NCBI GenBank assembly: GCA_017302335.1
Contig: JAFLCT010000016.1
Span: 1-35,804, forward strand
Direction of reading: 5' to 3'
Source: Caulobacterales bacterium
GTDB lineage: Bacteria > Pseudomonadota > Alphaproteobacteria > Caulobacterales > Caulobacteraceae
DNA length: 35,804 bases
Below are positions 15,879 to 22,597 of this stretch, one piece after another (the first letter of the stretch is position 1; the number at the start of each line of letters is the position of its first letter). The notes under the pieces were generated by a model. That model saw only the letters and a list, made by a program, of their open reading frames with translations, was not told the DNA's origin and did no database searches. Both the position numbers and the translations under genes were made by a program.

Positions 15879-16988
15879 CTATCGAATCGGCAGGCCGTAG
15901 ATCAGGCCGCCCGGCCGTGCATTCCATTGTGCGTTCAACCCGCGCGCCAGGTCGAGAGGCGACTGCGGGCCGATGTTTCGCTCGAAGATTTCGCCATAAT
16001 TGCCTGTCGTTTGTATGGCTTTCAGCGCCCAGTCCTTGCGGAGGGACAGCATGGGACCGAAGTCGCCTTCGGTTCCGAGCAGGCGCCGCACGCGCGGATC
16101 GCGGCTGTCGCGCGCCAGATCGGCGGCGTTGTCCTGGGTCACGCCCAGCTCTTCGGCCAGGATGACGGCGTTCAGCGTCCATCGCACGACAGAGGTCCAC
16201 TGCTCATCGCCGCGTCGCACCACGGGACCCAGGGCCTCCTTGGACACGACATCAGGCAGGATGGCGTGGAGCTGGGGGTTCGCCAGGGTGGATCGCGTCG
16301 CGGCCAGGGCCGAGATGTCGGCGCTGACGGCGTCGCAGTCCTCGCGCTCATAAGCGCGACGGGCTTCGTCCTCGCTGGCCGTCACGACCGGCGTATAGGT
16401 GATGCCGCGTGCGCGGAAATAGTCGTCGGCGTTCAGCCGCGTGGTCGATCCGGCCTGGACGCAGACCCTGGCGCCGTCCAGCTCGGCCGCGCTGGACAGG
16501 TTCAGCGATCGCCGCACCAGAAAGCCCTGACCGTCGTAATAGTTGATCCCGGCGAAGACATAGCCCTCGCCGGCGTCGCGGCTCATGGTCCAGGAGGAGT
16601 TGCGCCACAAGACGTCGATACGGCCGTCACGCAGCGCCGGCCAGCGCTGTTCAGCGTTCAGCGGCACGAAGCGAGCCGCGTTCTCATCCCCCAGGATGGC
16701 GGCGGCCAGGGCGCGGCAGAAGTCGACATCGAAACCGCGCCACCGTCCGCGATTGTCCGTATAGGCGAAGCCGACCAGCCCCTGATGCACGCCGCAGGTC
16801 AGGTGACCGCGTCGCTTGATCGCGGCCAGGGTCGGACCGGCGGCGATACGCTCGGTCTCGGCGGTCTTGTCCGCATCCGCGCGCACGGCGGTCTCGGCGG
16901 TTCGGTCTTCGGCGGGGCGCTCGCAGGACATCAGGGACAGGGCGCCGATCGCCGCCGCCGTCGCCGCCATCCATGTCGTCCATCGCAT
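15879..16988 (-). CDS. Lipoprotein amino-acid-binding protein (AapJ-like, family 3 solute-binding)
   Basis: 369 residues from ATG 16988, behind GAGGAG. A lipoprotein signal ends at LSLMSC (Cys22), so the protein is probably anchored to a membrane on the periplasmic side. The mature part is an SBP family 3 domain like AapJ of general L-amino-acid transporters (RRGHLTCGVHQGLVGF, WRGFDVDFCRALAAAILGD, GRIDVLWRNSSWTMSRD, RVCVQAGSTT). No ABC permease or ATPase genes are next to it; instead a DAACS symporter follows after 22 nt. It is either an orphan receptor for a distant ABC system or a partner of the symporter. An upstream extension to 17066 is open but lacks a ribosome site. Confidence 0.88.
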   Translation of the reverse strand: MRWTTWMAATAAAIGALSLMSCERPAEDRTAETAVRADADKTAETERIAAGPTLAAIKRRGHLTCGVHQGLVGFAYTDNRGRWRGFDVDFCRALAAAILGDENAARFVPLNAEQRWPALRDGRIDVLWRNSSWTMSRDAGEGYVFAGINYYDGQGFLVRRSLNLSSAAELDGARVCVQAGSTTRLNADDYFRARGITYTPVVTASEDEARRAYEREDCDAVSADISALAATRSTLANPQLHAILPDVVSKEALGPVVRRGDEQWTSVVRWTLNAVILAEELGVTQDNAADLARDSRDPRVRRLLGTEGDFGPMLSLRKDWALKAIQTTGNYGEIFERNIGPQSPLDLARGLNAQWNARPGGLIYGLPIR

Positions 16989-17068
16989 GCGTCGCTCCTC
17001 GCTCGCCTTGCGCCCCGTGGCTTTAGAGGCTTTTGAAGGCGCGTCCGCAACCCTTGGAGGGGACAAGC

Positions 17069-18259
17069 GTGCCGCTTTCCGACCGAACCCGCCTGATCGC
17101 CTCGGCCACCGCGCGCGGCAAAGGCCGCCGCCCGGTCAATCCGCCGATCGAACGCGCCTCGACCATGCTCAGCGACGATCCGGCCAGGATGTGGGATTCG
17201 GCCGACGGTCCCGTCTATGGCCTGGACGGCACCGGGGCGGCGCGCGCGCTGCGTTCCGCCATCGCCGATCTGGAGGGCGCGGCCGAGACCTGGCTGGTTC
17301 CCTCCGGGCTGGCGGCCGTGACTGTGCCGCTGATGGCCTTGCTGAAGCCCGGCGACACGGTGCTGACCAGCGACGGCGTCTATGGTCCCAGCCGCCGCTT
17401 CCTGACGCGCTGGATGGGCGCGCGTGGGATCACGGCCCGTTTTCATCCGGCCGACGCCACGACCGAGCAGATCCTGGCGATGATCGACGCGACCACGCGC
17501 CTGCTGCTGATCGAAAGCCCGACCAGCCTGACCTTCGACATGGTCGATGTGGCCGCCCTGGCCGCCGCCTGCCGGGCGCGCGGCGTGCTGACGGCCATGG
17601 ACAACGCCTGGGCCGCGGGCCTGGCCTATCGGCCGCTGGCGCATGGCGTCGATGTGTCGATCCATCCCCTGACGAAATACGTCGGCGGCCATTCCGACTT
17701 GCTGATGGGGGCGATCTCCGTCGCCGATCCCGTGATCGGCCGCGCCGTGGCCGAGACCGTTGAGGACCAGGGCTGGCACGTCTCGCCCGATGACGCCTGG
17801 CTGGCGCTGCGGGGCTTGCGGACCCTGCCGGTGCGCTACGCCGAACAGGAACGGTCGGCGCGCGTCGTGGCCGAGTGGCTGGAGAAACAGCCGGAGGTCT
17901 CCCGCATCCTCTGGCCCGCCCTGCCCTCGGATCGCGGCCATGCCTTGTGGGCGCGCGACTATTCCGGCGCGGCCTCGCTGTTCGGCGTGGTCATGCAAGG
18001 CGGGACGACGGTCCAGACCCACGCCCTGATGAAGGCGCTGACCCTGTTCGGCATGGGCTATTCCTGGGGCGGGTTCGAGAGCCTGATCACCCATGAGACG
18101 CCGCAACTGAGCCAGCGCGCCCATCCGCCCGCGCTGGAGGGCCAATTGATCCGCCTGCACATCGGACTGGAAGACCCCGTCGACCTGATCGCCGATCTGG
18201 AAGTCGGTCTGGCGGCCTGGCGCGCCCTGCAGGACTCGAACCTGCAACCGTCCGCTTAG
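17069..18259 (+). CDS. metC: Cystathionine beta-lyase (Cys/Met metabolism PLP enzyme)
   Basis: A 396-residue fold-type I PLP enzyme that cleaves cystathionine to homocysteine for methionine synthesis. The PLP lysine is in HPLTKYVGGHSD (Lys203), the cofactor Asp in AMDNAWAAG (Asp178), and the N-terminal DGPVYGLDGTG and C-terminal FGMGYSWGGFESL are typical of MetC. The start chosen is GTG 17069 behind TTGGAGGGG; an upstream open extension is not needed. The last 12 codons and the TAG stop lie on the strand opposite tRNA-Arg. The C-terminus QDSNLQPSA is therefore complementary to tRNA sequence and unlikely to be functional. Confidence 0.92.
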   Translation: MPLSDRTRLIASATARGKGRRPVNPPIERASTMLSDDPARMWDSADGPVYGLDGTGAARALRSAIADLEGAAETWLVPSGLAAVTVPLMALLKPGDTVLTSDGVYGPSRRFLTRWMGARGITARFHPADATTEQILAMIDATTRLLLIESPTSLTFDMVDVAALAAACRARGVLTAMDNAWAAGLAYRPLAHGVDVSIHPLTKYVGGHSDLLMGAISVADPVIGRAVAETVEDQGWHVSPDDAWLALRGLRTLPVRYAEQERSARVVAEWLEKQPEVSRILWPALPSDRGHALWARDYSGAASLFGVVMQGGTTVQTHALMKALTLFGMGYSWGGFESLITHETPQLSQRAHPPALEGQLIRLHIGLEDPVDLIADLEVGLAAWRALQDSNLQPSA

Positions 18260-18294
18260 AAGGCGGGTGCTCTATCCGGTTGAGCTAAGGGCGC
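18221..18294 (-). tRNA. tRNA-Arg (anticodon TCT)
   Basis: Read on the minus strand, the cloverleaf is complete: acceptor GCGCCCT/AGGGCGC, D-arm GCTC...GAGC, anticodon loop CTTCTAA, T-arm GCAGG-TTCGAGT-CCTGC and discriminator G. One C-A mismatch sits at the top of the anticodon stem. CCA is not encoded. The 3' half (18221-18259) overlaps the end of metC on the opposite strand. A possible promoter lies at 18310-18338 (TTGAGG, 17 nt, TAACGC). Confidence 0.93.
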
Positions 18295-18306
18295 CTGGGC
18301 AGAGAC

Positions 18307-18419
18307 CGAGCGTTAGCCGCAACGCGACCCCGCCTCAAGCAGCGAGCAACCGTGTTGCGAACGATAGGCGAACAAGAATGCTCTCAAGCAGCGGGCGACC
18401 GCGTCGCGAGCGTTAGGCG
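18307..18419. repeat. Two imperfect 37-bp direct repeats (18334-18370, 18383-18419) plus a partial copy (18307-18316)
   Basis: The two copies match at 31 of 37 positions with a 49-bp period. Each holds a small hairpin: GCAAC/GTTGC in the first and GCGAC/GTCGC in the second. The two stem differences compensate each other. The partial copy repeats CGAGCGTTAG. On the minus strand each unit begins with TTGAG and ends with a TA-CG-type hexamer, so part of the array overlaps the putative tRNA-Arg promoter. There is no protein-coding signal here. Confidence 0.75.
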
Positions 18420-18428
18420 CACTTAAGA

Positions 18429-18734
18429 TCAATGCGTCCAGGGCTGTTTGCGGCCGGGGGCGAAATTGTCGGCATAGGCCTTCAGGATCACCGGCGGATC
18501 ATTCGGCGCGTGCAGCCGGAACGGAATGCCGTGGCGCTCGGCATAGGCCACCGCTTCTTCCTGGGTGTCGAAGGTCAGGCGCACCTGGCCGTTCATGTCG
18601 GTCGAGGAGGTCCAGCCCATCAGCGGGTCCAGGGTCCGCGCCGAAGCCGGTTCGAACTCCAGCCGCCAATCCAGGCTCTTGGCCTTGCCGGACTGCATGG
18701 CGGTCTTGGCGGGGCGATAGATGCGAGCGAGCAT
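18429..18734 (-). CDS. NDUFS4-type NADH dehydrogenase (complex I) accessory subunit
   Basis: A 101-residue protein of the ETC complex I subunit family (NDUFS4/AQDQ), one of the few supernumerary complex I subunits shared by alphaproteobacteria and mitochondria. Typical segments are ARIYRPAKTAMQSG at the N-terminus, the W-x-L-E-F strand, DPLMGWTSSTDMNGQVRLTF, EEAVAYAERHGI and the C-terminal YADNFAPGRKQPWTH. The length is normal for the bacterial form. It binds the peripheral arm near the NADH module. It stands alone, with no nuo genes in the window, ahead of tRNA-Arg on the same strand. Confidence 0.9.
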   Translation of the reverse strand: MLARIYRPAKTAMQSGKAKSLDWRLEFEPASARTLDPLMGWTSSTDMNGQVRLTFDTQEEAVAYAERHGIPFRLHAPNDPPVILKAYADNFAPGRKQPWTH

Positions 18735-18782
18735 GGGGGGCCTCAGGTCTTGAACGGCCGGTGCATAGCAGCCGGTCAGGCG

Positions 18783-18812
18783 GGCGTGAAGCTCATGTCG
18801 GCGTGAAGCTCA
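18783..18812. repeat. 17-bp-period tandem duplication at the msrB 3' end
   Basis: GGCGTGAAGCTCA occurs at 18783-18795 and again 17 bp later (offset one base, about 18800-18812). On the coding strand this doubles the last codons of msrB (LSFTP). The inserted 17 bp shift the frame so that the protein ends FTPT at an earlier TGA. The outer copy would have given FTPA and a stop. Confidence 0.6.
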
Positions 18813-19290
18813 GGGCGACGCCGTTGTTGCAGTAGCGCTTGCCCGTCGGGCGCGGCCCGTCGTCGAACACGTGCCCCTGATGCCCCAGACAGCGGGCGCA
18901 GTGGTATTCGGTGCGCGGAACGCCGATGGCGAAGTCGGTCTTGGTCCCGATGTTGTCGCGGATCACGGTGTGGAAGCTGGGCCAGCCGGTGCCCGAATCG
19001 TATTTCCACTGCGACCGGAACAGCTCCAGGCCGCAGCCCTTGCACGAGAAGGTCCCGCGCCGGTGTTCGTCGTTCAACGGACTGGTGAAGGGCCGCTCCG
19101 TGCTTTCGTGGCGCAGCACCCGCCACGAGGCGTCGCCCAGACGGCGTCGCCACTCTGCGTCGTCGACCCGGCGGAACGGTGAAGCGGCGTACTGGGCTTC
19201 GGAGGCGTCGGCGGCCTCGGGCGCGCAGGCGGTCATCGCCGTGGCGGCGACGCCCAGAAGCAGATGGCGGCGTTGGATCGGAGTTTCCAT
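18793..19290 (-). CDS. msrB: Peptide-methionine (R)-S-oxide reductase MsrB, exported lipoprotein form
   Basis: 165 residues from ATG 19290; an in-frame GTG at 19308 is the alternative. The N-terminus has Arg-Arg followed by a hydrophobic stretch ending in AMTAC (Cys22), which looks like a Tat-type lipoprotein signal, so the enzyme probably repairs oxidised envelope proteins. The MsrB domain is complete: two zinc CxxC pairs (Cys83/86, Cys131/134), GTGWPSF, GHVFDDGP and the catalytic Cys154 in RYCNN. The 3' end carries a 17-bp duplication that changes the last residue. REP-like palindromes follow its 5' side. Confidence 0.92.
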   Translation of the reverse strand: METPIQRRHLLLGVAATAMTACAPEAADASEAQYAASPFRRVDDAEWRRRLGDASWRVLRHESTERPFTSPLNDEHRRGTFSCKGCGLELFRSQWKYDSGTGWPSFHTVIRDNIGTKTDFAIGVPRTEYHCARCLGHQGHVFDDGPRPTGKRYCNNGVALSFTPT

Positions 19291-19327
19291 GATCAGATAG
19301 GTCGGCACTGAAGCGGAAGTTTCAATC

Positions 19328-19464
19328 CCTCTCCCGCTTGCGGGAGAGGTGGCCCGTCGATCGGCGGAGCCGATCCAGGGTCGGAGAGGGAAGTCGGACT
19401 GCCCCCATCGTCATGCGTCTCGCTACGCGCGACGGCATGACACTTCTCCCGCAAGCGGGAGAAG
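19328..19464. repeat. Composite REP-like palindromic element
   Basis: Three palindromes are arranged in line. Arms CCTCTCCCGC/GCGGGAGAGG occupy 19328-19349 around TT. GTCATGC (19410-19416) faces GCATGAC (19435-19441). Arms CTTCTCCCGC/GCGGGAGAAG occupy 19443-19464 around AA. The outer palindromes are related. The element fills the gap between msrB and the argC stop and resembles dispersed intergenic repeats of alphaproteobacteria. The last hairpin may end argC transcription. Confidence 0.75.
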
Positions 19465-19467
19465 GAC

Positions 19468-20400
19468 TCAGACCAGCCCCGCCGCCTCGTCCAGACCCAG
19501 CATCAGGTTGAGGTTCTGCACCGCCGCGCCCGAGGCGCCCTTGCCGAGGTTGTCCAGCAAGGCGACCAGACGCGCCTGTTCGCCATTGCGGTCGCCGAAC
19601 ACGTGCAGACGCAGGCGGTTCGTCCCGTTCAGCCCCTCGGGCGTCAGGCCGGTCAGGGTCTCGGTCTCTTCCAGATCGGCGACCTCGACGAAGCGGGCGC
19701 CGTCATAGGCTTCCACCAGCGCGCCGTGGATCAGTTCGATCGACGGCCGCTGCGGCAGGGCCGACAGGTGCAGCGGAACCTCGACCAGCATCCCCTGGCG
19801 ATAGTTTCCGACCGCCGGGGCGAACAGCGCGGGCCGCGACAGGCCAGCGTGTTTGGTCATCTCGGGCACGTGCTTGTGTCGCTGCGACAGGCCATAGGCG
19901 CGGAACGGGTCGGGCGATCCGCCTTCGAACTCGGTGATCATGGCCTTGCCGCCGCCGGAATAGCCGCTGACGGCGTTGACCGTGACCGGCCAGTCGGCCG
20001 GGACCAGGCCCGCGCGCACCAGGGGCGCGACCAGGCCCAGAAAGCCGGTCGGATAACAGCCGGGATTGGAGACGCGGGTCGACGCCGCGATCCGCTCACG
20101 CTGTCCGGGCGCAAGCTCGGGAAAGCCGTAGGTCCAGTCGGGATCGACGCGGTAGGCGGTCGAGGCGTCGATGACCCGCACGGCCGGATTGTCGATCATG
20201 GCCACGGCTTCCCTGGCCGCATCGTCGGGCAGGCACAGGATGACGGCGTCGGCGTCGTTCAGCGCCTCGCGCCGCGCCGCGACGTCGCGCCGCCGGTCGC
20301 CCAGCAGGATCAGCTCCAGATCCGCGCGACCCTCGACCCGCTCGCGGATCTCCAGCCCCGTGGTCCCGGCCTCGCCGTCGATGAAGAGGGTGTGGGTCAT
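19468..20400 (-). CDS. argC: N-acetyl-gamma-glutamyl-phosphate reductase ArgC (type 2)
   Basis: A 310-residue enzyme of arginine synthesis that reduces N-acetylglutamyl phosphate to the semialdehyde. It has the short N-terminal NADP motif FIDGEAGTTGLEI, the catalytic SNPGCYPTG (Cys115), the GYSGGGK loop and RHKHVPEM. The compact length and the GEAGTTG motif are those of the type 2 subfamily. The ATG follows the stop of the unrecognised upstream gene by 2 nt, with only AAGG seven bases upstream as ribosome site. In relatives, argC commonly follows rpsI directly (from memory), so the intervening gene appears inserted and argC now depends on its transcription or on an internal promoter. Confidence 0.94.
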   Translation of the reverse strand: MTHTLFIDGEAGTTGLEIRERVEGRADLELILLGDRRRDVAARREALNDADAVILCLPDDAAREAVAMIDNPAVRVIDASTAYRVDPDWTYGFPELAPGQRERIAASTRVSNPGCYPTGFLGLVAPLVRAGLVPADWPVTVNAVSGYSGGGKAMITEFEGGSPDPFRAYGLSQRHKHVPEMTKHAGLSRPALFAPAVGNYRQGMLVEVPLHLSALPQRPSIELIHGALVEAYDGARFVEVADLEETETLTGLTPEGLNGTNRLRLHVFGDRNGEQARLVALLDNLGKGASGAAVQNLNLMLGLDEAAGLV

Positions 20401-20402
20401 AG

Positions 20403-21374
20403 TTAAACCTTGGACTCCAAGCGGTCTAAAACCCGACTGAAGTCGCTGCAAACATACTCGCACGCCGTGTGGGTCATTGGCGCAAGGTAAGGAAACCTCG
20501 GCTCCAAGTGCTTCTCTGCATCCAGGGTCCAGCGCAGAGAGTTGAAGTACGTTGTGTCCATATAAAGCTGAAACGGCTGGTGTTCTTTCACGCGAATAGC
20601 TTGGCGCGCTGCGTGCTCGATCGCTTGGAGCTGGGCGAATGGAAGTCCGAGGCTGTTCAGCGAAATGTGGTTCCCACTCTTGGAGTGGTGGATGGACGGA
20701 GACGAAATCTCGTTCCGGCCCTGCGTGATCACGGCGTAAACCTCAAGGCCCGCTATGCGACGATAGCCGTCAGCTATCTCGGGCAGCGCCTTCAATATGG
20801 CTTCCGGCTCGTATGTATATTCGACCGAAGTGTCGTGCGCGCCGATTGTCCAGTTGGACTTAAGCAAGAGGCTATCCGCAAAGGATACAAAGGAAATCTC
20901 TGGATGCCGGCTGGCCACGTCATCGACCATTTCCCGAATTTCATCGAGGGAACCAGCGGAGAGTTTCCCATCTGAGATGGCGTCTTTCACCCCGATGGCG
21001 TCAACGATCGCGAAGACGGAATGCGACCTTCGATGAATGTCTTCGTACCAATCACTTCGGACAAAGATTCTCGGCTTTTCATCCCACTGCCAAGCACCCA
21101 CACAGGTCACAAAAGCCGAAACAGGAAGATGGATGTGAATCTCATGAAAGCGGCTGATTACGTTTGGATACCACGACAACTCGACACCACGCTTGGTAGC
21201 CAATCGTGCCGCAGCATGTGAGATGTAGCCGGGATAAGTCCAATCGGCTCCATTGAGACCCGCAAGAAGAGCGGTCTCGTAGGCTCCGAGCCAAATCTCA
21301 TCCATAAGATAGATGTCTTGATCTAACGGTACTTCGTCGATCTCGTACTTCTGTATGTCAGGATGATCGAACAT
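20403..21374 (-). CDS. Unrecognised low-GC protein, possible class III nucleotidyl-cyclase-like fold
   Basis: A 323-residue protein not recognised as a named family. Residues 118-262 have an order like class III nucleotidyl cyclases. A strand with an Asp (VFAIVDAIGVKDAI, Asp125) is followed by helices. A hairpin carries a second Asp (ISFVSFADSLLLKS, Asp167), 42 residues later, close to the 44 seen in known cyclases. Another helix, the strand VYAVITQG and LGLPFAQLQAIEHAARQ follow. This is inference only. The N-terminal 100 residues are of unknown type with a HEIHIH cluster (78-82). Base use is distinct: 31 of 60 bases are G/C in 20521-20580, against 45 of 60 in argC 20221-20280. It sits between the rpsI terminator and argC, 9 nt after the T-tract and 2 nt before argC. 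Confidence 0.6.
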   Translation of the reverse strand: MFDHPDIQKYEIDEVPLDQDIYLMDEIWLGAYETALLAGLNGADWTYPGYISHAAARLATKRGVELSWYPNVISRFHEIHIHLPVSAFVTCVGAWQWDEKPRIFVRSDWYEDIHRRSHSVFAIVDAIGVKDAISDGKLSAGSLDEIREMVDDVASRHPEISFVSFADSLLLKSNWTIGAHDTSVEYTYEPEAILKALPEIADGYRRIAGLEVYAVITQGRNEISSPSIHHSKSGNHISLNSLGLPFAQLQAIEHAARQAIRVKEHQPFQLYMDTTYFNSLRWTLDAEKHLEPRFPYLAPMTHTACEYVCSDFSRVLDRLESKV

Positions 21375-21383
21375 TCTGGGCCC

Positions 21384-21419
21384 AAAGAAAAAGGGCGCTC
21401 CGGTTTCCCGAAGCGCCCT
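21384..21419 (-). terminator. Rho-independent terminator after rpsI
   Basis: Read on the minus strand, a 12-bp stem (arms AGGGCGCTTCGG and CCGGAGCGCCCT, one G-U pair) with a GAAA tetraloop is followed by TTTTTCTTT. It starts 24 nt after the rpsI stop. It ends only 9 nt before the ATG of the next minus-strand gene, which therefore needs readthrough or its own promoter within or beyond this site. Confidence 0.92.
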
Positions 21420-21442
21420 GATCCAAACCGATCTGAAACGGC

Positions 21443-21931
21443 TTAGCGCTTCGAGAACTGGAAGCTGCGGCGGGCCTTGGCGCGGCCGTACTTCTTGCGC
21501 TCGACGACGCGGCTGTCGCGGGTCAGGAAGCCGTGCGGCTTCAGAACCTTGCGCAGTTCCGGCTCATAGTGCGTCAGGGCGTGCGACAGGCCGTGGCGGA
21601 TGGCGCCGGCCTGGCCCGACAGGCCCGAACCCTCGACCGTGCAGATCACGTCGAACTGGGTCGTGCGGTCGGTGACGGTCAGCGGCTGGGCGACCATCAT
21701 CTGCAGCACGGGGCGAGCGAAATAGGCGTTCAGCTCCTTGCCGTTGACGGTGATCTTGCCCGAGCCGGGCTTCACCCACACGCGGGCGATGGCGTTCTTG
21801 CGCTTGCCGGTCGAATAGGCGCGGCCCAGCTTGTCCAGCTTCTGGACGGCGGGGGCGGCGTCTTCGGCGGCCGACGACATACCCTTCAGGGCGTCGAAGC
21901 CGGTGGCGGTTTCAGCAGTCACGTCGGTCAT
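21443..21931 (-). CDS. rpsI: 30S ribosomal protein S9
   Basis: A 162-residue small-subunit protein whose C-terminal tail reaches the P-site tRNA. The S9 core is complete: [57 protein letters not shown] and the basic end RRSFQFSKR. An N-terminal extension of about 35 residues ([14 protein letters not shown]...) is normal for alphaproteobacteria. ATG 21931 lies 2 nt after the rplM stop, with GGAG nine bases upstream. Co-transcribed with rplM and followed by a strong terminator. Confidence 0.97.
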   Translation of the reverse strand: MTDVTAETATGFDALKGMSSAAEDAAPAVQKLDKLGRAYSTGKRKNAIARVWVKPGSGKITVNGKELNAYFARPVLQMMVAQPLTVTDRTTQFDVICTVEGSGLSGQAGAIRHGLSHALTHYEPELRKVLKPHGFLTRDSRVVERKKYGRAKARRSFQFSKR

Positions 21932-21933
21932 GC

Positions 21934-22410
21934 TCAGACGCTCCGGGTGTTCTTGGCCGACGCCGACGCGAAGTCGATCGTCTGCGGGTTCTGGGCCTGA
22001 TGGGTGTGCTCGGCGCCGGCGAACAGGCGCAGATGCGTCATCTGCTTGCGGGCCAGCGGGCTTTCCTTGGGCAGCATACGCTCGACGGCCTTCTCGAGCA
22101 CGCGCTCGGGGAAGCGGCCGCCCAGCACCTTGGCCGGGGTGGTCTCCTTGACGCCGCCCGGGTGGCCGGTGTGGCGGTAATAGACCTTGTCGGTGTTCTT
22201 CTTGCCGGTGAACACCACCTTGTCGACGTTGGTCACGACGACATAGTCGCCGCAATCGACGTGCGGGGTGTAGGTCGGCAGGTGCTTGCCGCGCAGGCGG
22301 TTGGCGATGAAGGTCGCGAGACGGCCCACCACGACGCCTTCGGCGTCGATGTGGATCCACTTCTTCTCGACCTCGGCCGGCTTCAGCGAAGCCGTGGTGC
22401 TCTTCAGCAT
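21934..22410 (-). CDS. rplM: 50S ribosomal protein L13
   Basis: A 157-residue large-subunit assembly protein. The L13 core is recognisable: [59 protein letters not shown] and [14 protein letters not shown]. The ATG at 22410 has AAGGA upstream. It is first in the rplM-rpsI operon and is driven by a good sigma-70-type promoter at 22479-22507. Confidence 0.97.
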   Translation of the reverse strand: MLKSTTASLKPAEVEKKWIHIDAEGVVVGRLATFIANRLRGKHLPTYTPHVDCGDYVVVTNVDKVVFTGKKNTDKVYYRHTGHPGGVKETTPAKVLGGRFPERVLEKAVERMLPKESPLARKQMTHLRLFAGAEHTHQAQNPQTIDFASASAKNTRSV

Positions 22411-22478
22411 GACTGAGGGTCCTTGGGAGGAGGCGAAAACTCTGGCCCGGCCGAGGGTTCGGACGAACGGAAGGCGCG

Positions 22479-22507
22479 CTGATAGAGGATGCGGGCGCCC
22501 CGGTCAA
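22479..22507 (-). promoter_or_regulatory. Promoter of rplM-rpsI
   Basis: On the minus strand, TTGACC (22507-22502) is followed after 17 nt by TATCAG (22484-22479). The start point would be near 22472, giving a leader of about 60 nt before the rplM ATG. Confidence 0.6.
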
Positions 22508-22509
22508 TG

Positions 22510-22592
22510 CCGACATCGCAGCACGAACTCGTGTATCTAATTGAATTAATGTGATTTTCTGTATGCGGTATTAAAATACCCGATCAATTTCG
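22510..22592. other. AT-rich intergenic stretch with palindrome GGTATT-AA-AATACC (22567-22580)
   Basis: This gap between the trypsin-like gene stop and the rplM promoter is far more AT-rich than its surroundings (runs such as TTGAATTAATG). It holds a perfect 14-bp palindrome with 6-bp arms. It may act as a terminator for the protease gene, an UP-element-like region for the ribosomal promoter, or a protein-binding site. No gene is seen. Confidence 0.5.
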
Positions 22593-22597
22593 CGCTT

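Noticed and set aside
16989-17068. SAM-type riboswitch in front of metC
   Set aside because: The divergent gap is only 80 nt and shows no riboswitch-like helices or conserved core.
18221-18294. tRNA-Arg as attachment site of an integrated element
   Set aside because: No integrase, no duplicated tRNA 3' end in the window, and both flanks are housekeeping genes.
18334-18419. CRISPR-like repeats
   Set aside because: Only two imperfect copies, no uniform spacers and no cas genes. The compensated hairpin fits an intergenic repeat better.
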